From Soehngenia sp. (GTDB taxonomy: Bacteria > Bacillota > Clostridia > Tissierellales > Tissierellaceae): 64,000 nucleotides of DNA. The first letter of the stretch is position 1. Every line of letters begins with the position of its first letter. Both the position numbers and the translations under genes were made by a program. Location of the stretch: positions 1-64,000 of the forward strand of contig JAGXFX010000001.1 in NCBI GenBank assembly GCA_024637045.1, written 5' to 3'. Below, one piece after another: positions 11,804 through 20,899 of the stretch. Below the pieces are notes generated by a model. That model did not search any database, was not told where the DNA came from, and worked only from the letters and a program-made list of their open reading frames with translations.

Positions 11804-12143
11804 TTTTTTCTCCTCCTATCAAGTTTCCAAGAACCTTGTTTAGACTTTTCCATTCAGCTATCAGATCATTTCTAACGGAAATTCCCAGAGTACTGATTTT
11901 GTAGTATCGTCTTGGGCGGTTCCCTTCAACCTCCCAGATGGATTCAAGCATTTCCTGTTTTTCAAGTCTTCTGAGCAAAGGATAAAGGGTGTTTTGATCA
12001 ATTTGCAATCCCTTCTCGTCCAGTATTCCCATTAGAGAGTATCCGTATTGTGGTTCATCCAGTTGTGTTAGAACTGCCAGTACAAGAGTCCCGCGCTTCA
12101 TTTCTTGTTGTAGATTATTAAAAAGTTCCTCATGTGTTCTCAT
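11796..12143 (-). CDS. PadR family transcriptional regulator
   Basis: LVLAVLTQLDEPQYGYSLMGILDEKGLQIDQNTLYPLLRRLEKQEML...GNRPRRYYKIS. Confidence 0.92.
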   Translation of the reverse strand: MRTHEELFNNLQQEMKRGTLVLAVLTQLDEPQYGYSLMGILDEKGLQIDQNTLYPLLRRLEKQEMLESIWEVEGNRPRRYYKISTLGISVRNDLIAEWKSLNKVLGNLIGGEKND

Positions 12144-12163
12144 AGGACACCTCCTTTGTTTTT

Positions 12164-12193
12164 ATTATAGTGTACGACACACACCAATGTCAA
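12164..12193 (-). promoter_or_regulatory. Sigma-A promoter of the padR operon with an embedded palindrome
   Basis: Minus strand TTGACA-18 nt-TATAAT, both hexamers consensus; spacer carries GTGTCGTACAC, a possible PadR operator. Confidence 0.75.
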
Positions 12194-12232
12194 CATAAAT
12201 TAATTAATAAATAAAATAAATTATCTTAACAA

Positions 12233-12362
12233 GTAGGGGCGGTTTCCATGCTGCCCCGCATATAGAATTAACTCTAATTGGACGAGAAATCGTATATACC
12301 ATAGATTTTAATAATAATATTACAGGTATCACAATTGGGCGGGCATGGAAACCCGTCCCTAC
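12233..12362. mobile_element. MITE-like element with ~25-nt imperfect terminal inverted repeats
   Basis: GTAGGGGCGGTTTCCATGCTGCCCC at left; GGGCGGGCATGGAAACCCGTCCCTAC at right is its approximate reverse complement; no coding content. Confidence 0.6.
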
Positions 12363-12471
12363 ATAAGAGATATAACGAAATCAATAAAACAAAAGATTTT
12401 ATTTTATGGCAAGGAAATTATTATTTAGGGTATACAGAAGAATAATAAAAAAATATTAGGAGGTTAAAAAT

Positions 12472-12930
12472 ATGAACTATGATGCAGATAGTGTCAATGA
12501 ATATATTGAAAAACTCCCAGATGAAAGAAAGGAAATAATCATAAAGCTTAGAAGTCTTATATTATCAAATATGCCTGAGGGTTTTGAAGAGACATTTAGC
12601 TACGGTATGATAGGCTATGTTGTTCCTCATTCAATCTATCCGGAGGGGTATCATGTAAATCCCGAAGAACCGCTGCCTTTCTTGGCTCTGGCGAGCCAGA
12701 AGAATCATATAGCTTTGTATCACTCAGGGATATACGTTGTGCCTGAACTGGAAGATTGGTTTAGAGAAGAGTACTCTAAAAGAGTAGATACCAAGTTGGA
12801 TATGGGTAAAAGCTGCATCAGATTCAAGAATCCAAAGAAAATACCCTTCGACTTGTTGGAAGAGCTATTTGGAAAAATAAATGTTGATGAATATGTAGAA
12901 TACTATGAGAATAGTATTAAAAAGAAGTGA
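12472..12930 (+). CDS. DUF1801 domain-containing protein
   Basis: ORF 152 aa, YIEKLPDERKEIIIKLRSLILSNMPEGFEETFSYGMIGYVVP. Confidence 0.8.
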   Translation: MNYDADSVNEYIEKLPDERKEIIIKLRSLILSNMPEGFEETFSYGMIGYVVPHSIYPEGYHVNPEEPLPFLALASQKNHIALYHSGIYVVPELEDWFREEYSKRVDTKLDMGKSCIRFKNPKKIPFDLLEELFGKINVDEYVEYYENSIKKK

Positions 12931-13028
12931 TTTGAGTACACCTGGATTTTTAAATAATTATCCGGGTGTATATTACTCTGGAAAACAATGAAATATGGTG
13001 TATAATCTATATAATGATTGACTATTAA

Positions 13029-13952
13029 TTGGAAGAAGGTAATATTATGAAGTTAAGTGAATACAGTCAGGGTCTTATATTGGGAATACTATCATTTGTT
13101 CTTTGGGGATTCCTTCCCCTGTATTGGAAGATAGTGGAGGCAATCAATCCATTTCAAATATTTGCACACAGAATTGTGTGGTCTTTTTTATTTGTTCTTA
13201 TAATAATCATTCTAAAGAAAAAAGGAAAGGAATTTAAAAGAGAGCTTTCAAAGCCTAAGACTTGGATTAGCTTTCTTGCCCCTTCATTTTTTATATCAAT
13301 AAACTGGATTACATATATCTGGGCAGTTAATAATAATTTTGTAATTGAAACCAGTCTTGGTTATTATATAAATCCACTGATTTTAATTTTTATGGGAAGT
13401 ATTTTCTATCAAGAAAGACTTAATAGATTGCAGAAATGGGGACTGGGATTTGCTTTTACTGGAGTTCTTCTAAAGACTATATTATATGGTAGATTGCCTG
13501 TGATCTCTCTAATTATTGCAATAAGTTTTTCAGTATATGGTCTACTTAAGAAGAATACAAAGGTGGACTCACTGACAGGCCTTGCATTTGAGACATTGAT
13601 GATATGTATTCCAGCTCTGGCATACATAGTGTACGTAGAGATTTCATCCACAGGAATAAATGGGAATCTTCCTTCTTATTATTGGTTATTAATCATGACA
13701 AGTGGTATGGCAACTGCAACACCATTGCTTTTATATGCTGAAAGTTTAAAGAGACTTCCATTGAAGATAATGGGATTTATACAGTATATATCACCTTCAA
13801 TTTCATTATTTCTTGGAATATTCATTTTTGATGAACCATTTGACAAGTGGTCACTAGCAGCATTTGCTCTTGTGTGGATAGGACTAGGCTTCTTTACCTA
13901 CTCGCAGGTATTGCTGCTTAGAAATGAACGAAGGAAAAGAGTAGCAAATTAA
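13029..13952 (+). CDS. rarD: EamA family transporter, RarD type
   Basis: LSFVLWGFLPLYWKIVEAINPFQIFAHRIVWS motif and 10-TM pattern. Confidence 0.88.
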   Translation: MEEGNIMKLSEYSQGLILGILSFVLWGFLPLYWKIVEAINPFQIFAHRIVWSFLFVLIIIILKKKGKEFKRELSKPKTWISFLAPSFFISINWITYIWAVNNNFVIETSLGYYINPLILIFMGSIFYQERLNRLQKWGLGFAFTGVLLKTILYGRLPVISLIIAISFSVYGLLKKNTKVDSLTGLAFETLMICIPALAYIVYVEISSTGINGNLPSYYWLLIMTSGMATATPLLLYAESLKRLPLKIMGFIQYISPSISLFLGIFIFDEPFDKWSLAAFALVWIGLGFFTYSQVLLLRNERRKRVAN

Positions 13953-13998
13953 AACATCCATTGGACTGCAATTCACACTTCAGTCCAATGGATGTTTT
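13951..13998. terminator. Bidirectional terminator
   Basis: AAAACATCCATTGGACTG / CAGTCCAATGGATGTTTT perfect 18-bp stem, 12-nt loop. Confidence 0.85.
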
Positions 13999-14001
13999 GA
14001 A

Positions 14002-15195
14002 TTATATTTGCGAAGGATCAATTTCACCGGCTTTAATCAGAGCATTTTTTGCTATTACCGGTCCTAAAACCTCATACACTACCGTGGATGCCAGTATAAC
14101 AGTTCTTATGGTAGCGCCGAATTCAGGCATTACTGTTTGTGCTATCATTGAAAGACCAATGGCTACACCAGCCTGAGGAAGCAATGTTAGACCAAGGTAT
14201 TTTGTAACCATGGCTGGTGATTTTGTTAATCGGGCACCAATAGTTGCTCCTAAAGTCTTGCCCAATGACCTTGCAATAATATAGCCTATTCCTATTAAGC
14301 CTGCGTATCTAAGGACGCTAAGATCAAGCTCTACACCTGCAAGGGTGAAGAAGGCAATAAATATCGGAGGAGTAACCCTGTTTATTATACTAATGGCTCG
14401 TATGCTGTTATGTGAGAAATTTGCAATTGTGATTCCCAGCATCATGCATACCAGTAGAGTTGAAACATGAGCAAATGCTGCTATTCCAATTGATATGAAT
14501 ATTGTTGAAATAACTATACTGAGCAGCTCATCCTCACCTTTTATTTTCGGTATTAGGTAGCTTAAAGCAAGCCCTGCAAGAAAACCGATGCCAAGTGAAA
14601 GTGTAATTTCCCAAAGTGGAACCAATACTGCACTTACAAAGGATATTGTTCCTGATGCAGACATCAGAGATTTTGCAATGGTAAAGGCAATACCGAAAGA
14701 AATAATTGCAAGACCATCATCCATTGCAACTACAGGTAAAAGTGTATCCACAAGAGGACCTTTGGCCTTGTATTGTCTTATTACCATGATCGTTGCTGCC
14801 GGAGCGGTTGCTGCAGCAATTGCTCCAATAACTATTGCAAATGGCAGTGGCTGCTTGAATATGTAGACCATTGCCAGTGTTACCAATACTACTGGAGTCA
14901 GTGCCTCGAATAAGGTTATGGTTATGATGGATTTACCCATCTTCTTAAGTTTTGAGAAGTTTATCTCACTACCTATACTATATGCTATAAACCCTAGGGC
15001 AGCTTCTGAGATAATGTTCATACCTTCAGCTACACCCATGGGTATGATTCCAAGTATGGAAGGGCCTATCAGCACTCCTGCAAGCAGATAGCCTGTAACA
15101 TGTGGTAGTTTGAATTTTGATACAATCTTTGCCATACCGATTCCGGCAAGTAGTATCAGTGCGAAGTAAAATAAATTATTCATTCTTTTGTACAC
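14002..15195 (-). CDS. CPA2-type cation:proton antiporter
   Basis: HVTGYLLAGVLIGPSILGIIP and multiple TM helices; no C-terminal TrkA domains. Confidence 0.85.
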   Translation of the reverse strand: MYKRMNNLFYFALILLAGIGMAKIVSKFKLPHVTGYLLAGVLIGPSILGIIPMGVAEGMNIISEAALGFIAYSIGSEINFSKLKKMGKSIITITLFEALTPVVLVTLAMVYIFKQPLPFAIVIGAIAAATAPAATIMVIRQYKAKGPLVDTLLPVVAMDDGLAIISFGIAFTIAKSLMSASGTISFVSAVLVPLWEITLSLGIGFLAGLALSYLIPKIKGEDELLSIVISTIFISIGIAAFAHVSTLLVCMMLGITIANFSHNSIRAISIINRVTPPIFIAFFTLAGVELDLSVLRYAGLIGIGYIIARSLGKTLGATIGARLTKSPAMVTKYLGLTLLPQAGVAIGLSMIAQTVMPEFGATIRTVILASTVVYEVLGPVIAKNALIKAGEIDPSQI

Positions 15196-15385
15196 CTCTT
15201 TTTAATATTTGGTTGCAAAGTACATATATAAAATTAATTAAATCAATTAATAAATAGATAATAGACAACAATATTTGATTATATGCTTATATTTTCACAA
15301 TTGCAAGTACAATTTAAAAAATTGATTACATTTACTTCTTTTGATATAGTATAATTGCAGCATAAACTGAAAAGGAAGTGTTTAT

Positions 15386-15724
15386 ATGTATGCGCTTTTT
15401 GTAATTCTCAACCAGACAGAGAAGCTGGATGAAATATTGGAAAACCTATATGAACTGGATACAGGCGCTACCACCATCGATAGTGTTGGAATGGGCAAGC
15501 TACTCTTGGAGCATAACGTTAATGAAGGTATTTTTTCAAGCATCTCAAAAATACTTAATGAGGGAAAACCCTACAACAAAACGCTGGTTAGCGTAATTAG
15601 AGAGAAGGAAATATTGGACCAGGCAATTGATAGGATAAAAGGAATATTGAATATGGATGAAAAAAAAGGATCAGGATTTATGTTTGTAGTGCCTGTACTT
15701 GAGATTCATGGGGGATTGGAGTAG
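15386..15724 (+). CDS. Small protein, possible PII-like fold
   Basis: 112 aa; MYALFVILNQTEKLDEILENLYELDTGATTIDSVGMGKLL ... GFMFVVPVLEIHGGLE; divergent from antiporter. Confidence 0.55.
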   Translation: MYALFVILNQTEKLDEILENLYELDTGATTIDSVGMGKLLLEHNVNEGIFSSISKILNEGKPYNKTLVSVIREKEILDQAIDRIKGILNMDEKKGSGFMFVVPVLEIHGGLE

Positions 15725-15766
15725 AAAAATATTGTGAAAATGGTAACAAATTCTGAAATGACAGTA

Positions 15767-15795
15767 TTGACACACAACTGCTGAAGAATTATAAT
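15767..15795 (+). promoter_or_regulatory. Consensus sigma-A promoter
   Basis: TTGACA (15767-15772), 17-nt spacer, TATAAT (15790-15795). Confidence 0.88.
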
Positions 15796-15834
15796 AGTAT
15801 TGTGAAAAGAGTAATTGAAAGGAGTTGTTGTATT

Positions 15835-15873
15835 ATGATAACGATTAGAGTGATTGGGGAGAATAAAATATAA
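15835..15873 (+). CDS. Putative 12-aa leader peptide MITIRVIGENKI
   Basis: ATG preceded by GAAAGGAG SD, 12 codons then TAA; just downstream of a consensus promoter. Confidence 0.5.
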   Translation: MITIRVIGENKI

Positions 15874-15917
15874 TACGGGCAACAAAAAATTAACCTTTCA
15901 AGGGAATAAGTATGATT

Positions 15918-15979
15918 AGCACGATCGAAAGGTCGTGTTTTTGTGTTTACAGACAGGTTGATGTCTGTTTTTTTGTGCC
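15918..15979 (+). promoter_or_regulatory. Tandem terminator/attenuator-like hairpins in the rsgA leader
   Basis: CACGATCGAAAGGTCGTG + TTTTTG, then ACAGACAGGTTGATGTCTGT + TTTTTTG, both before the likely rsgA start. Confidence 0.6.
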
Positions 15980-16049
15980 CAAAATGAGGAAGAATTTGTT
16001 GAAAAGTATTAGAGAGTCTTACAAAACAAAAGAAAATCAGGGGGTACAA

Positions 16050-17132
16050 ATGAATAAAACAAGTATGGAAAAGTTAGGTTACAATGAATTTTACAAAGAC
16101 GAGTTTATAGAAATAGCAGCAAAGGAATCGGGTATGATTCCTGGTAGAGTTTCAGCAGTGCACAGGGAAAGGTATCAGGTTATAACTGAGTACGGAGAAA
16201 GCTGGGCAACATTAAAGGGTTCAATTTTTTACAACAACCATGAATCAGTAATATATCCTACAACAGGCGATTTTGTAGCTGTAAGAAACAATCCTGTGGG
16301 AGAAGATATTATCTATGGAGTACTCAAGAGAAAAAGTGAGTTCTCAAGGATGGACTCATTCAACCGGACCAAACAGGTTGTCGCTGCAAACTTTGATTAT
16401 GTCTTGATACTCTCATCCATGAATGAGGACTTCAACATAAAGAGGTTGGACAGATATATTGTATCGGCATGGGAAAGCGGAGCAGAGCCCGTGGTTGTTC
16501 TAACCAAGAGTGATATTTCTGATGAGCTCTCAATGTATATTGATGCAGTTGAGTCCAATTCTCCTGGAGTACAGGTTTTTCCAGTAAGCTCTGTAACAGG
16601 TGATGGAATTGCAATACTGAAGGATTATTTAAGGAAAGAATCAACATTGGTTCTACTTGGATCATCTGGTGTAGGTAAGTCATCTCTTTTAAATGCTCTT
16701 GCAGAGGATGAAGTGATGAAAGTGAACACTATCAGAGAAGACGATGCCAAAGGAAAGCATACAACAACCCACAGACAGCTGATTGTACTTGATGATGGTA
16801 CAATGGTAATAGATACACCAGGTATGAGAGAGCTGGAGCTATGGAGCTCAGATACAGGAATGGAGGAAGCATTTCACGATATCGAAACAATTTCAGAAAG
16901 ATGCAGATTTCGAGATTGTGGGCATAATGATGAACCAGGATGTGCTATCAGAGACTCACTCCAATCAGGGGAACTTACAAATAGCAGGTGGGAAAACTAT
17001 CTTAAGCTTAAAAAGGAATCAGAATATGCAAGAGCCAAAGAGGAAAAATCAGCAAAAGTTCAAAAGAAGGCTCAGGAAAAGAAATTCGGTAAGATGCAAA
17101 AAGAATATAAGAAGAACAGGGGAATATACTAG
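16050..17132 (+). CDS. rsgA: Small ribosomal subunit biogenesis GTPase RsgA
   Basis: Circularly permuted GTPase: TKSD, GSSGVGKSSLLNAL, DTPGMRELELW, zinc motif CRFRDCGHNDEPGCAI. Track ORF starts at 15912; ATG at 16050 favoured. Confidence 0.93.
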   Translation: MNKTSMEKLGYNEFYKDEFIEIAAKESGMIPGRVSAVHRERYQVITEYGESWATLKGSIFYNNHESVIYPTTGDFVAVRNNPVGEDIIYGVLKRKSEFSRMDSFNRTKQVVAANFDYVLILSSMNEDFNIKRLDRYIVSAWESGAEPVVVLTKSDISDELSMYIDAVESNSPGVQVFPVSSVTGDGIAILKDYLRKESTLVLLGSSGVGKSSLLNALAEDEVMKVNTIREDDAKGKHTTTHRQLIVLDDGTMVIDTPGMRELELWSSDTGMEEAFHDIETISERCRFRDCGHNDEPGCAIRDSLQSGELTNSRWENYLKLKKESEYARAKEEKSAKVQKKAQEKKFGKMQKEYKKNRGIY

Positions 17133-17141
17133 ATAAGTAAT

Positions 17142-17173
17142 AAGGCTGTGTGGATTGATTACCACACAGCCTT
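17142..17173. terminator. Bidirectional terminator
   Basis: AAGGCTGTGTGG / CCACACAGCCTT. Confidence 0.8.
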
Positions 17174-17176
17174 TAA

Positions 17177-18571
17177 TCATGCATGAATAGGTTTGTCGAT
17201 TACATCAAAAGCAGCTTCCATGATGGCTTCTGCAAAGGTTGGGTGGGGATGAATAGTTTTGGCGAGGTCATAGACCGTACCTTCAAGATTCATGATGGCT
17301 ACCGCCTTGGAAATCATATCAGAAGCTACGCTGGCTGCCATGTGAACTCCAATTACTTCTCCGTATTGATTGTCAGAGATGAGCTTTACAAAGCCAGTAG
17401 TTTCACTCTCTGCAATGGCCATCCCATTTGCTGAAAGAGGAAATTTTCCTACAGAAAAATCAATTCCCTTTTCCTTGGCTTCATCCTCTGTTATTCCAAC
17501 ACTGGCAAGTTCTGGGAAGGAATACACAACTCTAGGTATATGGTCATAATTTAACTTGGATTCAATACCCAGAATATTTTCAACTGCAGTAATTCCTTCA
17601 GCTGATGCCACATGAGCCAGTGGAACCTTACCATTTACATCGCCGATTGCGTATACATTGTCCAAGTTGGTAATCATTCTTTCGTTGGTCTTTATGAATC
17701 CTCTGTCATCCAACTCAAGTTTCAGGTTTTCAAGACCTTCAAGATTTGGCTTAAGTCCTAGGAACAAGAGGAACTTGTCTCCTTCAAGAGTCTGTTCCTT
17801 GCCTTTTCTTTCAATTGTTAGTTTGTTTTCTTCGAATTTTATTATTTCAGCCTCGGATATTATCTTCAGGCCATCTTTTTTAAGTTGCCTTTCAAGTGTC
17901 TTGGCAAGCTCTTTTTCGGTATGGGGGAGTATTGACTTGTTCTGATGAACCAAGGTCACGTCTACACCTATTGCATTTAAAAGTGTAGCGTATTCAACAC
18001 CATAAACATCTCCACCTAGAATAACAACATTTTTCGGTAATTCATCAAGCTTTAAGAAACCTTTTGAATCAAGTGCATCACCTGAGTGTATCAGATCTTC
18101 AAGACCTGGGATTTCAGGGTAATAGCTGCCTGCTCCTGTGGCAACAATAAGATTTTCAAAAGAAATAGTCTCATCATTGACCTTCAATGTTTTTGCATCA
18201 ATCACCTCTGCTGATCCTTTTATGGATTTCACGCCATTCTTTTTAAACAGCATCTCAATCCCTGAAACTAGTTTATCCACGACTTTATCTTTTCGATTGG
18301 TGAGTTTTCCCCAGTCAATCTTCGCGTTTGTAAGGTCAACACCAGTAATTCCAAAGTCTTCGCTGCGAAGAAGGTTTCTGTAATGTCTAGCAGAGATAAG
18401 AAGGGTCTTGGTAGGTATACAGCCCCAGTTAAGACATAATCCACCAAGTCTTTCCCTTTCCACCAGAACAACCTTCAATCCTCCCTGTGCAGCCTTTATG
18501 GCCGATACATAACCTCCGGGACCACCACCGATAATTGCTATATCAAATTTTTCCATTATATCACTCTCCAT
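17177..18571 (-). CDS. lpdA: Dihydrolipoyl dehydrogenase (E3)
   Basis: GGGPGGYVSAIKAAQ, GGLCLNWGCIPTKTLL, C-terminal HPHPTFAEAIMEA. Confidence 0.95.
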   Translation of the reverse strand: MESDIMEKFDIAIIGGGPGGYVSAIKAAQGGLKVVLVERERLGGLCLNWGCIPTKTLLISARHYRNLLRSEDFGITGVDLTNAKIDWGKLTNRKDKVVDKLVSGIEMLFKKNGVKSIKGSAEVIDAKTLKVNDETISFENLIVATGAGSYYPEIPGLEDLIHSGDALDSKGFLKLDELPKNVVILGGDVYGVEYATLLNAIGVDVTLVHQNKSILPHTEKELAKTLERQLKKDGLKIISEAEIIKFEENKLTIERKGKEQTLEGDKFLLFLGLKPNLEGLENLKLELDDRGFIKTNERMITNLDNVYAIGDVNGKVPLAHVASAEGITAVENILGIESKLNYDHIPRVVYSFPELASVGITEDEAKEKGIDFSVGKFPLSANGMAIAESETTGFVKLISDNQYGEVIGVHMAASVASDMISKAVAIMNLEGTVYDLAKTIHPHPTFAEAIMEAAFDVIDKPIHA

Positions 18572-19902
18572 TATCCTTTAAGCAGAAGCATATCCGGGTC
18601 TGTCAGCAATTCCTTCAATAGATTCAGGAATCTTGCACCACTTGCACCGTCAATAATCCTGTGGTCGTAGGAAAGTGAAAGTGGGAGAATATGAGCAACT
18701 ACAATTTCTCCGTCTTTGACAATTGGTTTTTCAACAACTCGTCCTATGCCAAGAATAGCTGACTCAGGATAATTTATGATTGGAATTCCGAAGTATCCTC
18801 CGATTGAACCATAGTTGGTTACAGAGAAGGAACCACCTTTAAGTTCCTGAAGCTGTATCTTATTATCTTTTGCACGAGTGCTCAAGTCATCAATGGCTTT
18901 TGCAATTTCAACAACGCTCATCTTGTCCGCATCTTTTATAACTGGGACCATCAAGCCTCTTTCAGTATCAGTAGCAACACCGATGCTGTAGTATTTTTTA
19001 AGAACAAGTTCATCGGTTTCTTCATCAAGACTTGAGTTGAATTCAGGATACTGCTTAAGAGCAACAATAGATGCCTTAATTATAAATGGGAGGTAGGTTA
19101 AGCCTATTTCCTCTTCCTTGAGCATGTCCTTGTACTGCTTCCTGAATTTGTAAAGCTTGGTTATATCTATTTCATCCATTGCCGTTGTATGAGGAATAGT
19201 GAATCTGGATTCACTCATTTTTTCTGAAATGGTCTTTCTTATCTTTGTAAGAGTGACTCTCTCGACAGGTAGATCTTTTGAAATAGAAAGTTTCTTAGGC
19301 TCTGGTTTTTGGGTTTTACTTGGCTTTTCTTTCTCTTCATTTTCCATCTCGCTTGCTTTGTATATGTCATCCTTCATAACCCGACCATTTGGCCCGGAAC
19401 CAGTTACTGTTGTGATATCCACATCAAGATCCTTTGCAAGATGTCTTGCTACAGGAGTTGCGAGAACCTTCCTGCTCTCCTTTTTCGGTTTGGAAGAAGG
19501 TGAACCTTCTGTACTAGATGGTATAACATCAGAGGATGCAACAACCTGACCTACAACACCTGCGGTTTCTTCTTCAACATGCTCTTCTTTTTCAGGTTTC
19601 GATTTTTCCACATCTTCCTCTTTTGCTGTATCCACTTCCGCTATTTCATCTTCTTCTGTTGAACCACCTGCTTCGATAATTATAAATACATCCCCAACAT
19701 TGATCGTATCTCCCTTGTTGGCCTTTAATTCCAGAACCGTACCGCTTCGTGGGGAGGGGATTTCAGTAGTTACCTTGTCAGTTTCAACCTCCGCAACAGA
19801 TTCTCCTTCTTCTATTTTATCCCCTTCCTGGACCATCCATTTAGTAATTACTCCTTCGTGGATTCCTTCTCCTATATCGGGGAATTGAAATTCAAATTTC
19901 AT
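18571..19902 (-). CDS. pdhC: 2-oxo acid dehydrogenase E2 (dihydrolipoamide acetyltransferase)
   Basis: Lipoyl motif VETDKVTTEIPSP, peripheral subunit-binding domain, catalytic SYDHRIIDGASGARFL. Confidence 0.93.
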   Translation of the reverse strand: MKFEFQFPDIGEGIHEGVITKWMVQEGDKIEEGESVAEVETDKVTTEIPSPRSGTVLELKANKGDTINVGDVFIIIEAGGSTEEDEIAEVDTAKEEDVEKSKPEKEEHVEEETAGVVGQVVASSDVIPSSTEGSPSSKPKKESRKVLATPVARHLAKDLDVDITTVTGSGPNGRVMKDDIYKASEMENEEKEKPSKTQKPEPKKLSISKDLPVERVTLTKIRKTISEKMSESRFTIPHTTAMDEIDITKLYKFRKQYKDMLKEEEIGLTYLPFIIKASIVALKQYPEFNSSLDEETDELVLKKYYSIGVATDTERGLMVPVIKDADKMSVVEIAKAIDDLSTRAKDNKIQLQELKGGSFSVTNYGSIGGYFGIPIINYPESAILGIGRVVEKPIVKDGEIVVAHILPLSLSYDHRIIDGASGARFLNLLKELLTDPDMLLLKG

Positions 19903-19916
19903 GGCTGACCTCCTTT

Positions 19917-20897
19917 CTAGTAGCTGACTACATCCAAAATGGTCTTGGCAATTCTTTCAGGACTTGGGATGTAGTGTTTTTCTCCTCTTGGCAGAGGGAA
20001 TGTTGTATCGAATCCTGTAAGTCTTGTAGGCGGTGCCTCAAGATACAGGAATGCTTTCTCATTTACAATTGAGATTATCTCAGCACCAACTCCAAGAGTC
20101 TTTGGTGCCTCATGGACAACTAGTATTCGTCCAGTCTTCTTGACTGATTCAATAAAACTTTCCCTGTCCATTGGAGCGATTGTTCTCAAGTCGATTACCT
20201 CAGCTGATATTCCTTTTTCTTCAACTATTTTTACTGCCTTTTGTACATCGGGAACCATTGCCCCCCAGGCAACTATCGTGATATCGTCTCCCTCCTGGAT
20301 AACCTTGGCTTTGCCTAAGGGAATTTCATAAGCCTCCTCAGGAATTTCCTGTTTAAAGGCCCTGTATATTCTCTTTGGCTCCCAGAAAAGAACTGGGTCC
20401 GGATCCCGTATCGCAGCTATCAATAATCCCTTGGCATCATAAGGGGTGGATGGTATAACAACCTTTAGTCCCGGAATTTGAGCATAAAGTGCTTCAGTAC
20501 TTTCTGAGTGGTGCTCCAAAGCCCTTATTCCACCACCATATGGTGCACGTATAACCATTGGCAGATTGTACTGACCTCTGGATCTGTTCCTCATTCTGGC
20601 TACATGACTGATAATCTGATTAAATGCAGGATAGGAAAATCCTGAAAACTGCATTTCAACTACAGGCTTAAGTCCATTGATTGCCATTCCTACAGCTGTT
20701 CCAACAATAGCTGATTCAGCCAAAGGTGTATCAAATGCTCTTTCCTTGCCAAATGTCTTTTGTAGATCCACACTTGCTCTAAAAACTCCACCTTCAATTC
20801 CCACATCTTCACCGTAGACTACAACTGTGTCGTCGTTTTTCATTTCATTCATTAGAGCCTGGTTAATGGCTTGTATAATACTTAAAGTGTTGGCCAT
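19917..20897 (-). CDS. pdhB: 2-oxo acid dehydrogenase E1 beta
   Basis: VVYGEDVGIEGGVFRASVDLQKTFGKERAFDTPLAESAIVGTAVGMA. Confidence 0.95.
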   Translation of the reverse strand: MANTLSIIQAINQALMNEMKNDDTVVVYGEDVGIEGGVFRASVDLQKTFGKERAFDTPLAESAIVGTAVGMAINGLKPVVEMQFSGFSYPAFNQIISHVARMRNRSRGQYNLPMVIRAPYGGGIRALEHHSESTEALYAQIPGLKVVIPSTPYDAKGLLIAAIRDPDPVLFWEPKRIYRAFKQEIPEEAYEIPLGKAKVIQEGDDITIVAWGAMVPDVQKAVKIVEEKGISAEVIDLRTIAPMDRESFIESVKKTGRILVVHEAPKTLGVGAEIISIVNEKAFLYLEAPPTRLTGFDTTFPLPRGEKHYIPSPERIAKTILDVVSY

Positions 20898-20899
20898 TT

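Noticed and set aside
15800-16049. T-box leader upstream of rsgA
   Set aside because: No T-box consensus (AGGGUGGNACCGCG) or specifier stem seen; hairpins fit terminators/attenuators instead.
18138-18383. Antisense ORFs over pdh/lpd and many other genes in the track
   Set aside because: Compositional shadow ORFs without SD or protein-like motifs.
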